Assembly (NCBI GenBank): GCA_028717505.1
Contig: JAQUNQ010000034.1
Coordinates: 1 to 10,740, forward strand
Source of the DNA: Candidatus Peribacteraceae bacterium
GTDB lineage: Bacteria > Patescibacteriota > Gracilibacteria > Peribacterales > Peribacteraceae
DNA: 10,740 bases
Direction: 5' to 3'
Position numbers and translations under genes: made by a program. Every line of letters begins with the position of its first letter. Within the stretch, counting starts at the first letter, position 1. A model generated the notes under the pieces. It saw only the letters and a list, made by a program, of their open reading frames with translations. It made no database searches and had not been told where the DNA came from. Of this stretch, positions 5,882-10,740 are shown piece by piece.

Positions 5882-8131
5882 CTACGGGGTTGCCATCTTC
5901 TCGATGTACACCTTCCGCGGCTTCGCGCCCTCCGTCGGTCCGATGAGTCCTTTTTCGAACATGATGTCGAGGAGCTTGGCAGCCCGCGCGTACCCCACAC
6001 TCATGCGGCGCTGCAGCAGGCTCGCGGAAGCCTTGCCCGTTTCCTGCACCACGCGCACTGCTTCGAAGAAGAGGTCGTCCCCGCCGTTGTCATCCGCCTC
6101 GAGGTCGATCTGCGCGTAGGGGGCGGAGAGGCTCTGCTCACCTTCTTCCCCCTCCCCCTCCTCGTCGGAGCTCAGGGCGATCTGCTCGGTCATCTTGCCG
6201 CCGCCCGCGATCTTCACCGCGTTGATCACACGCTCGACTTCCTTGGTGGAGACGTAGATGCCCTGAATGCGGACAGGGTCCGGCGTGGAGGCGGTCATGT
6301 AGAGCATGTCCCCCTTGCCGAGGAGATCCTCCGCGCCGATACCGTCGAGGATCGTGCGGGAGTCCACGGAACTCACCGTGCGGAAGGCGATGCGCGTGGG
6401 GATGTTCGCCTTGATGAGGCCGGTGATCACGTCCACGCTCGGGCGCTGCGTGGCGATGATGAGGTGCATGCCGACGGCGCGGGCCATCTGCGCGATGCGG
6501 GCGATCATCGTCTCCGTGTCACGCCGGTACTGGCGCATCATGAGGTCGGCGAGCTCGTCGATCACGATGATGATGCGGGGGAGCATGTCGGCTTCCTCCT
6601 TCTGCTTTTCATTGTACTCATCGATGTTGCGGGCACCCACATCCGAAAAGCGGTGCAATCTTCGTCCCATTTCGGCGACGGCCCACCGGAGGGCCTGCAG
6701 CGCCTTCTCGGATTCGCTGATGACGGGCGTGAGGAGATGGGGGATGCCGTCGTAGGGCGTGAGCTCCACGCGTTTGGGGTCGATGAGGATGAGCTTCAGC
6801 TCGTGCGGCGCATTCTGGTAGAGGAGGGAGGTGAGGAACGTATTCATGCAGACGGACTTCCCGGAGCCCGTGGCGCCCGCGATGAGGAGGTGCGGCATGC
6901 CCTCGAGGATCGCGACCACGGCCGCCCCGCCGACGTCCCGCCCGAGGGGCAGGGCGAGCTGGGATTCACTCTGCATGAATTCCGGGCTCTCGAGGATCTC
7001 GCGGAGGTGCACGATGGTGCGTTTCTTGTTCGGCATCTCGATGCCCACGAGGGACTTGCCCGGGATGGGCGCCTGGATGCGCAGACTCTCCGCGGCGAGC
7101 GCGAGCGCGAGATCATCCTTGAGCGTCTCGATCTTGCTCAGCTTCACGCCCTCCGCGGGCTTGAGCGTGAACTGCGTGACGGTGGGCCCCGGGTGCGCGT
7201 CGCGCATCGTGACGGGGATATCGAACTCCTGCAGCTTCTCCTCGATGCACTTGGCCTGCCGCTTGAGCTCTTCGTCATCAATGGTGAGCTCGCTCCGCGT
7301 ATCCTCGAGAAGGTCGAGCGCGGGGAACGTCCACTCCTCGAAGCGCTTGTCCGTCATCTCGAGGATATCTTTGATCTTCTCCTTCACAATCTTCCCCGTC
7401 TTCTCCTTGGCGATTTGCTTTGCCAGCTTTTCCTTCTTCTCCTGCTCGCGCGCGAAGGCCGGTCGGACGATATTGAGCTCCGGCGCCTCACGGTCCTGCT
7501 CGATGAGGTCTTTCCCTTCATCCTCTTCCTTTCCCTTCTTCTGCTCCGTGCGAACAACCGTTCGCGTGACGATCGGCCGCTCGCGGGGGGTGGGTTTGCG
7601 GAAGAAGTTCACGATGGCGGACCAGAGCGCGCCGAGATTGGGCTCGAAGGCGACGAAGATGCCGATGAGGAAGAGTGCGGAGAGGACGGTGTAACCGACG
7701 GGCCGGCTGAAGAAGAGCAGGAAGGGCACGCTCGCGAGGAAACCGATGGCTCCGGCAAGCTCTTCGCGCCTGCGTCCCACCTCTTCGAGCGGCGCACCGA
7801 TGTGCATGAGCCCGAGGAACGTCACGAGGCAGAGGACGAGGCCGATGGAGCGCTTCGCCTTGAAGCGGTCCTCCGTGGTGAACCAGTGGAGGAGGCCGGA
7901 CGCGACGAGGAAGATCGGGAAGATGATGCCCCACCGGCCGAAGAAGAACGTGAGGAACTGGTTCGCGGCATTGCCCGCCAGCCCCGCTCGTTGCTGGAGG
8001 ACGAGGAAGAGGAGGATGCCGAACGTGATCTGCAGGGTGCCGGAAATATGCCGCTGCGTCGTGGGACTCAGCTCGAGCCCGGGGCTCTTTCTCCGTTTGA
8101 TGCTGCGGCGGAGCGTTCGCTTGCGCTTCAT
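5882..8131 (-). CDS. ftsK: FtsK/SpoIIIE-family DNA translocase
   Basis: A 749-residue membrane-anchored, ATP-driven double-stranded DNA pump that clears chromosome DNA from the division septum. The N-terminus is very basic (MKRKRTLRRSIKRRK), followed by four or five membrane helices between about residues 32 and 165. A charged Glu/Lys linker (about 178-265) follows, then the alpha/beta translocase domain with Walker A GATGSGKS (419-426), Walker B IIVIDELAD (521-529), and the conserved IATQRPSVDVITGLIKANIP (558-577). An acidic linker (655-685) leads to the winged-helix gamma domain (about 686-749), which normally reads KOPS/SRS orienting sequences. The linker is short, so the protein is closer to SpoIIIE than to E. 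coli FtsK in size. The open frame continues far upstream to 9385, but that part is antisense to the neighbouring genes. ATG 8131 is chosen because TACAAT lies 7 nt before it. ATG 8140 overlaps that hexamer. Divergent from the UER1-like gene. Confidence 0.96.
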   Translation of the reverse strand: MKRKRTLRRSIKRRKSPGLELSPTTQRHISGTLQITFGILLFLVLQQRAGLAGNAANQFLTFFFGRWGIIFPIFLVASGLLHWFTTEDRFKAKRSIGLVLCLVTFLGLMHIGAPLEEVGRRREELAGAIGFLASVPFLLFFSRPVGYTVLSALFLIGIFVAFEPNLGALWSAIVNFFRKPTPRERPIVTRTVVRTEQKKGKEEDEGKDLIEQDREAPELNIVRPAFAREQEKKEKLAKQIAKEKTGKIVKEKIKDILEMTDKRFEEWTFPALDLLEDTRSELTIDDEELKRQAKCIEEKLQEFDIPVTMRDAHPGPTVTQFTLKPAEGVKLSKIETLKDDLALALAAESLRIQAPIPGKSLVGIEMPNKKRTIVHLREILESPEFMQSESQLALPLGRDVGGAAVVAILEGMPHLLIAGATGSGKSVCMNTFLTSLLYQNAPHELKLILIDPKRVELTPYDGIPHLLTPVISESEKALQALRWAVAEMGRRLHRFSDVGARNIDEYNEKQKEEADMLPRIIIVIDELADLMMRQYRRDTETMIARIAQMARAVGMHLIIATQRPSVDVITGLIKANIPTRIAFRTVSSVDSRTILDGIGAEDLLGKGDMLYMTASTPDPVRIQGIYVSTKEVERVINAVKIAGGGKMTEQIALSSDEEGEGEEGEQSLSAPYAQIDLEADDNGGDDLFFEAVRVVQETGKASASLLQRRMSVGYARAAKLLDIMFEKGLIGPTEGAKPRKVYIEKMATP

Positions 8132-8138
8132 TGTGGCC

Positions 8139-8168
8139 ATTGTACTCTCGGAAACATTTCTGTGTAGA
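8139..8168 (-). promoter_or_regulatory. ftsK promoter, predicted leaderless
   Basis: On the minus strand, TCTACA (8168-8163; 4 of 6 consensus bases), an 18-nt spacer and TACAAT (8144-8139; 5 of 6) end 7 nt before the ATG at 8131. No Shine-Dalgarno sequence is present. It shares the 102-bp divergent intergenic region with the promoter of the UER1-like gene. Confidence 0.5.
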
Positions 8169-8197
8169 GGCATTTCCGCGGCGAGCGTGACATCTTT

Positions 8198-8227
8198 TTG
8201 GCGTGTGGCTGCGCTATCAGGTAAGAT
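8198..8227 (+). promoter_or_regulatory. Promoter of the UER1-like gene, predicted leaderless
   Basis: TTGGCG (8198-8203), an 18-nt spacer and TAAGAT (8222-8227; 5 of 6 consensus bases) end 6 nt before the GTG at 8234. GAAGG between the hexamer and the GTG could be read as a Shine-Dalgarno remnant, but it sits only one base from the start codon, which is too close to work. Confidence 0.5.
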
Positions 8228-8233
8228 GAAGGC

Positions 8234-9055
8234 GTGAAGATCCTCCTCTTTGGCGGCCGCGGATTCATGGGGCAGCAGTTCCTCTCGCTCTATCCCGATG
8301 CCGTCGCGCCGTCGGTGGACATCGCCGATGCCGCCGCAGTGGGCCGCGCACTGGATGCGGAGAAGCCGGACATCGTCATCAATGCGGCGGGCAAGACGGG
8401 CGTGCCCAATGTGGACTGGTGCGAGGATCACCAGCTGGAGACGATCCACAGCAACGTGACGGGTCCCCTGGTCCTCCTGGAGGAGTGCGGCAGGCGGGGC
8501 ATCTACTGGGTGCACTTGAGTTCTGGCTGCGTCTACCTCGGCGATAATGGCGGAAAGGGATTCTCCGAGGATGATCCCCCGAACTTCGATGGCAGCTTCT
8601 ACTCGCGGACCAAGGCATGGAGCGAGGCGGTGCTCCGGGAGTTCCCCGTCCTGATCCTCCGCTTGCGGATGCCCTTCGATAAGGCTCCCCATCCGCGCAA
8701 TCTCCTCAATAAGCTGAAGGAGTATACGCATATTCTGGATGCGCAAAATTCCATCACCTACCTCCCGGATTTTTTGCAGGCGGCAGGGAAGCTCATTGCG
8801 AAGCGGCGCACCGGCATCTTCAACATGGTGAACGCGGGGTCCATTTCGCCGTACCGCATCATGGAGCTCTACCGCGAGCTCGTGGACCCGTCGCACACGT
8901 TTGAGCGCTTGCAACTCAAGGATCTCCCGCAGCGCGTGAAGGCGGGACGGAGCACCTGTGTTCTCTCGACAAAGAAGCTCGAGGGGGAGGGGATTGCCGT
9001 CCGGCCGGTGGAGGAGGCAGTGCGGGAGGCGCTCCTGGCGATGAAGAAATGGTAG
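8234..9055 (+). CDS. UER1-like dTDP/UDP-4-keto-6-deoxyglucose 3,5-epimerase/4-reductase (extended SDR)
   Basis: A 273-residue extended short-chain dehydrogenase, starting at GTG. The Rossmann motif GGRGFMG (residues 7-13) binds NAD(P)H, and YSRTK is the catalytic YxxxK pair. GKTGVPNVDWCEDH, SSGCVYLG, FSEDDPPNFDGSFYSRTKA, LRLRMPF and HPRNLLNKL match, by my recollection, the same blocks in plant UER1/RHM (NRS/ER), where one protein both epimerises and reduces the 4-keto-6-deoxy sugar nucleotide to an L-rhamnose nucleotide. The Cys in SSGCVYLG aligns with the position I recall as the epimerase cysteine there. It is thus closer to that bifunctional family than to ordinary RmlD. The likely role is a deoxysugar donor for cell-surface glycans. 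No rmlA, rmlB or rmlC neighbour lies in the window. Divergent from ftsK. Family call is strong; substrate is inferred. Confidence 0.9.
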   Translation: MKILLFGGRGFMGQQFLSLYPDAVAPSVDIADAAAVGRALDAEKPDIVINAAGKTGVPNVDWCEDHQLETIHSNVTGPLVLLEECGRRGIYWVHLSSGCVYLGDNGGKGFSEDDPPNFDGSFYSRTKAWSEAVLREFPVLILRLRMPFDKAPHPRNLLNKLKEYTHILDAQNSITYLPDFLQAAGKLIAKRRTGIFNMVNAGSISPYRIMELYRELVDPSHTFERLQLKDLPQRVKAGRSTCVLSTKKLEGEGIAVRPVEEAVREALLAMKKW

Positions 9056-9056
9056 C

Positions 9057-9072
9057 CGGAGAAAACTCCGTT
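9057..9072 (+). terminator. Weak hairpin after the UER1-like gene
   Basis: CGGAG (9057-9061), loop AAAA, CTCCG (9066-9070), then only TT before CCC. It begins 1 nt after the stop codon. A compact 5-bp stem without a T-run, so possibly an attenuating or processing hairpin rather than a full terminator. Confidence 0.25.
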
Positions 9073-9078
9073 CCCATC

Positions 9079-9106
9079 TGGACGGGCAGGGAATGCGTGA
9101 TAACCT
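9079..9106 (+). promoter_or_regulatory. Possible promoter of the small gene at 9129
   Basis: TGGACG (9079-9084; 4 of 6 consensus bases), a 16-nt spacer and an extended -10, TGA-TAACCT (9098-9106). The predicted transcript start is near 9113, after the ATG at 9093 but 16 nt before the ATG at 9129, so the element favours the later start. Confidence 0.3.
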
Positions 9107-9128
9107 GAGAAGTTCCTTCCCCCTTCCA

Positions 9129-9431
9129 ATGCTCCTCCGTGGAGGCCTTGCTCGGCTCGATGAAAATAGGGTCATCGTGACGGTGAAGACGGCGGAGAGT
9201 CCTGCAGAATTCCAGGAAGTACTGAGACAGGAGGGCATCCAGGATGTTTCCGCTTCCCAGGAGGGGAATCCCTCTGATGGGGTGGTGGAAGTCATCGTCG
9301 ATGCGAAGGGTGTGACGATGCGGCGGGCGCGGGAGACTTTGGGAGGGAGAGACTTACGGGAAATAGACACGCAGGCCAAGGCCATCGTGGAAGCCTGCCG
9401 TCGTCATGGCGCGCAGGTGCTGCAGAATTAG
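9129..9431 (+). CDS. Small hypothetical protein, 100 residues
   Basis: From ATG 9129 it reads MLLRGGLARLDENRVIVTVK and ends RRHGAQVLQN. An in-frame ATG at 9093 would add 12 residues (MRDNLRSSFPLP). I prefer 9129 because an extended -10 lies between the two starts, but the call is open. The sequence alternates strands (ENRVIVTVKTA, GVVEVIVDAKGV) and helices (SPAEFQEVLRQEG, ETQ-like DTQAKAIVEACRRHG). This gives a beta-alpha ferredoxin-like impression, with no catalytic motif, signal peptide or membrane segment. I do not recognise the family. It follows the UER1-like gene on the same strand and precedes the tRNA-Tyr block. Confidence 0.6.
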   Translation: MLLRGGLARLDENRVIVTVKTAESPAEFQEVLRQEGIQDVSASQEGNPSDGVVEVIVDAKGVTMRRARETLGGRDLREIDTQAKAIVEACRRHGAQVLQN

Positions 9432-9453
9432 TCATGCATTCCCTGGGAGATCC

Positions 9454-9482
9454 TTGGTTCCTGCGCGGGGGTTCGCTATGCT
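9454..9482 (+). promoter_or_regulatory. Candidate promoter for the tRNA-Tyr leader transcript
   Basis: TTGGTT (9454-9459), a 17-nt spacer and TATGCT (9477-9482). The stretch around the hexamer (GGGGGTTCGCTATGCT) closely matches that before the helicase start (GGGGTTTTGCTATGCT, 240-255). If used, it would make a transcript with about 170 nt of hairpin-rich leader before the tRNA. No protein start at the right distance opens a convincing frame. Confidence 0.35.
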
Positions 9483-9500
9483 TCCGGTGCCTTCGGGTCG

Positions 9501-9518
9501 GCCCCGCACCTGCGGGGC
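9501..9518. repeat. Hairpin A of the tRNA-Tyr upstream block (REP-like core)
   Basis: GCCCCGCA (9501-9508) and TGCGGGGC (9511-9518) are perfectly complementary around CC. It directly follows the first copy of GGGTCGG (9495-9501). The core CCCGCA-nn-TGCGGGGC recurs after the tRNA at 9760-9775, so the two are copies of one small palindromic family. Confidence 0.7.
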
Positions 9519-9573
9519 GAGTGACTCTGTCATTGTTCTGCTCTTTGGCTCATCGTCGTTATTCTTGGGTCGG
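9519..9573 (+). repeat. Imperfect 55-bp direct repeat, copy 1
   Basis: Aligns without gaps to 9615-9669 (41 of 55 identical by hand count). The last 19 bases, GTCGTTATTCTTGGGTCGG, are identical. Here the final GGGTCGG is followed by hairpin B instead of a tRNA. The offset between copies is 96 bp. Confidence 0.8.
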
Positions 9574-9613
9574 CCCGCCTTCGCTCTTCACATTCGTTCA
9601 GAGCTTCGGCGGG
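9574..9613. repeat. Hairpin B of the tRNA-Tyr upstream block
   Basis: CCCGCC (9574-9579) pairs with GGCGGG (9608-9613), and inside it GCTCT (9583-9587) pairs with AGAGC (9600-9604), separated by a symmetrical TTC/TTC internal loop. It occupies the place where the tRNA body sits after the second 55-bp repeat. Confidence 0.75.
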
Positions 9614-9614
9614 T

Positions 9615-9669
9615 GAATGACTCAGCTGTTACACTGCTCCTTGGGTTTCTGTCGTTATTCTTGGGTCGG
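9615..9669 (+). repeat. Imperfect 55-bp direct repeat, copy 2 (runs into tRNA-Tyr)
   Basis: The partner of 9519-9573. Its last seven bases are the 5' acceptor strand of tRNA-Tyr. TTATTC (9655-9660) or a neighbouring register may act as a tRNA-proximal -10, but it is poor, and the best -35-like TTACAC lies 20 nt upstream. Confidence 0.8.
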
Positions 9670-9748
9670 TAGCGAAGTGGACAAACGCGCCTGACTGTAA
9701 ATCAGGTGGCTCATGCCTTCGGGGGTTCGAATCCCTCCCGGCCCACCA
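9663..9748 (+). tRNA. tRNA-Tyr (anticodon GTA)
   Basis: A full cloverleaf can be folded by eye. The acceptor is GGGTCGG (9663-9669) with CCGGCCC. The D-stem is GCG/CGC, and the anticodon stem is CCTGA/TCAGG (9690-9694, 9702-9706) with loop CTGTAAA and anticodon GTA at 9697-9699. A long class II variable arm (GGC-TCAT-GCC) is present, as expected for bacterial tRNA-Tyr. The T-arm is GGGGG-TTCGAAT-CCCTC. Discriminator A and CCA (9746-9748) are encoded. One G-T wobble occurs in the acceptor stem. It decodes UAU and UAC. Confidence 0.97.
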
Positions 9749-9823
9749 TTCGGCTTCGTCCCGCATGTGCGGGGCTACGCCGCGCTCCCTCTTGGGAGCA
9801 CAACAACTTCTTGAGGCCGAATG
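9747..9823. repeat. Branched inverted repeat with a REP-like hairpin after tRNA-Tyr
   Basis: CATTCGGC (9747-9754, overlapping the encoded CCA end) pairs with GCCGAATG (9816-9823) and encloses two hairpins. The first, CCCGCA-TG-TGCGGG (9760-9773), read on the minus strand, is GTAG (9778-9775) directly followed by the palindrome. That is the layout of a REP element, a GTAG tetranucleotide at the 5' foot of an imperfect hairpin. Its core matches hairpin A. REP identity is inferred from form only. Confidence 0.55.
9784..9799 (+). terminator. Stable hairpin downstream of tRNA-Tyr, possible terminator
   Basis: GCTCCC (9784-9789), loop TCTT, GGGAGC (9794-9799), followed by ACAACAACTTCTT rather than a clean T-run. 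It could end or help process the tRNA transcript. It is the second hairpin inside the enclosing CATTCGGC/GCCGAATG repeat. Confidence 0.35.
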
Positions 9824-9877
9824 CCTCGGCGAAGCGCAGCAAATCCGGGCGCTAAAAACGTGAAAGGGGTATCGCGA

Positions 9878-10740
9878 TCAAGCGTCCAAGTGGGCGTGGG
9901 ATTTCGTGAGCAGCCATATTCCTCCCATGATCGGCAGGAGGCCGAGGATCTGGTAGGCGAAGATGGGCTCGTGGAGGACGAGGAAGGCGACGAGGAGCGT
10001 GAAGAGCGGCGTGATGCTCTCGAGGGAGATCGCCTTCGTGATGGGGATCAGGTGGATGCCGTCGATCCACAGGATTTTGGAGAGACCGAGGAGGAGGAGG
10101 CCGTTCACGAGGAGGAACCAGATCGAGGAGGAGAGAGCAGGAATGGTGGGGACGGGTTCGAAGAGGCTGGCGAACAGGAGGAGGAAGCACCCGCTGATCA
10201 CGCTCCGGCAGAACATGATGCACTCGGCGCTCACCACTCTGCGCGCCTGCTGCGCGTACTTGTTCCCGAGCGGGGGGAAGAGAGTGGCGAGGACGACGAG
10301 GAGATCCCCGCTGTGCCACCCCGAGGCTTTCGGGAGGAGGATGACGAGTGCGCCGGCTGCCATGCAGATTCCCCCGAGGACGCGCTGCACAGAGATTTTC
10401 TCGTGGCGCAGGAACAGGCCGAGGATGAGGAAGGAGAACAGGATCTCCATGAGACTCATGATTGATGCATTGCCCGCCGTCGTGCGGCGGATGCCGAGGA
10501 AGATGAGCCCGTAGAAGATGACGCCGATGTAGAGGGAGGTGAGGAGGATGTCCTTCCACGCGTTGCGGCGCCGGAGGCAGGGCCACTGCTTCTTCGCTGT
10601 CAGGACAGCAGCGAAGAAGACCGCGGCGAGGAGAGTGGAGATCGCCGCGGAGAAGAGGGGAGTGATGCGGGAGAACGTGAGCGTGGTGATCACGGGAAAG
10701 AGGCTCCATAGGAACCCGCTCAAGTAAATGCAGATCTCGC
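9878..10740 (-). CDS. EamA/DMT-family transporter (5' end beyond the window)
   Basis: At least 281 residues of a very hydrophobic protein with about nine or ten membrane helices in two EamA repeats, the layout of drug/metabolite transporters. The second repeat ends in the typical form, SLESITPLFTLLVAFLVLHEPIFAYQILG followed by GGIWLL. The substrate cannot be told from sequence. A TTG at 10723 could serve as start, but the frame stays open to the window edge (the preceding codons read EICIYL). The first membrane helix would be clipped and no -10 hexamer is visible, so the true start probably lies to the right. The gene ends in TGA at 9878. A GAGGC/GCCTC hairpin (9813-9827) lies downstream without a T-run. 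Confidence 0.88.
   Translation of the reverse strand, partial: EICIYLSGFLWSLFPVITTLTFSRITPLFSAAISTLLAAVFFAAVLTAKKQWPCLRRRNAWKDILLTSLYIGVIFYGLIFLGIRRTTAGNASIMSLMEILFSFLILGLFLRHEKISVQRVLGGICMAAGALVILLPKASGWHSGDLLVVLATLFPPLGNKYAQQARRVVSAECIMFCRSVISGCFLLLFASLFEPVPTIPALSSSIWFLLVNGLLLLGLSKILWIDGIHLIPITKAISLESITPLFTLLVAFLVLHEPIFAYQILGLLPIMGGIWLLTKSHAHLDA

Noticed and set aside
5863..5882. AGCTTTC/GGAAGCT hairpin between the convergent 77-residue gene and ftsK
   Set aside because: A 7-bp stem containing a G-T pair and no T-run on either strand. It may aid termination but cannot be supported as a terminator.
6464..8167. 567-codon open frame on the plus strand
   Set aside because: It lies exactly opposite ftsK, and its Glu/Asp/Arg-rich sequence is the mirror of ftsK codon bias in GC-rich DNA. 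No motif supports it.
8132..9385. Long N-terminal extension of the ftsK frame
   Set aside because: It runs antisense through the UER1-like gene and the small gene at 9129. The basic N-terminus, membrane helices and TACAAT all place the real start at 8131.
9406..9672. Overlapping open frames (9406-9672 and 9434-9616) before the tRNA
   Set aside because: They cover the hairpins and direct repeats and run to or into the tRNA, and the codon use looks non-coding.
9495..9748. Possible CRISPR array or T-box riboswitch
   Set aside because: The repeats are too few and too uneven for CRISPR, and no T-box specifier, antiterminator or downstream synthetase gene is present.
9852..10709. 285-codon frame on the minus strand rich in Pro, His and Arg
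   Set aside because: Out-of-frame shadow of the EamA transporter, which has clear membrane helices in the neighbouring frame.

Overview
The window is a GC-rich bacterial segment carrying eight protein genes and one tRNA gene. TAG and TGA both act as ordinary stops and FtsK is present. Several traits (compact gene layout, starts without Shine-Dalgarno sequences, a domain-fused housekeeping enzyme) would fit a Patescibacteria/CPR lineage such as the Peribacteria-Peregrinibacteria group. That placement is inference, because no rRNA or other phylogenetic marker lies in the window.

Layout. At the left edge is a small beta-rich hypothetical gene (26-208), followed by a 1017-residue SF1 helicase fused to a RecB-type nuclease (262-3315) that ends in a hairpin terminator. 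Convergent to it on the minus strand is a probable HExxH metallopeptidase (3380-4402), preceded by a fused gene (4435-5571) joining a REP-associated tyrosine transposase (RAYT) domain to a HAM1/RdgB nucleotide pyrophosphatase. Divergent from the fusion is a 77-residue helical protein (5627-5860), convergent with ftsK on the minus strand (5882-8131). Divergent from ftsK is a sugar-nucleotide epimerase/reductase resembling plant UER1 (8234-9055), then a small unknown gene (9129-9431). A hairpin-rich non-coding block (9432-9877) surrounds a tRNA-Tyr gene. An EamA-type transporter (minus strand) runs off the right edge.

Three signals stand out. First, the RAYT-HAM1 gene is one uninterrupted frame with no usual internal start for HAM1, and its transposase half carries a perfect 44-bp palindrome inside the coding sequence. 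The helicase gene also contains an in-frame inverted-repeat insertion, and a hairpin with the GTAG-plus-palindrome form of a REP element lies directly after tRNA-Tyr. The RAYT enzyme and a candidate substrate are therefore in the same window. Second, six genes have a -10-like hexamer 6-8 nt before the start codon and no Shine-Dalgarno sequence, which predicts leaderless mRNAs as the local rule. Third, the tRNA-Tyr 5' flank is an imperfect tandem repeat in which the first seven bases of the tRNA (GGGTCGG) occur three times, twice followed by a hairpin instead of a tRNA.

Functionally the genes cover DNA repair (helicase-nuclease), nucleotide-pool sanitation (HAM1), chromosome segregation (FtsK), deoxysugar synthesis (UER1-like), proteolysis and metabolite transport. 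Each gene seems to have its own promoter, and I see no long operon.
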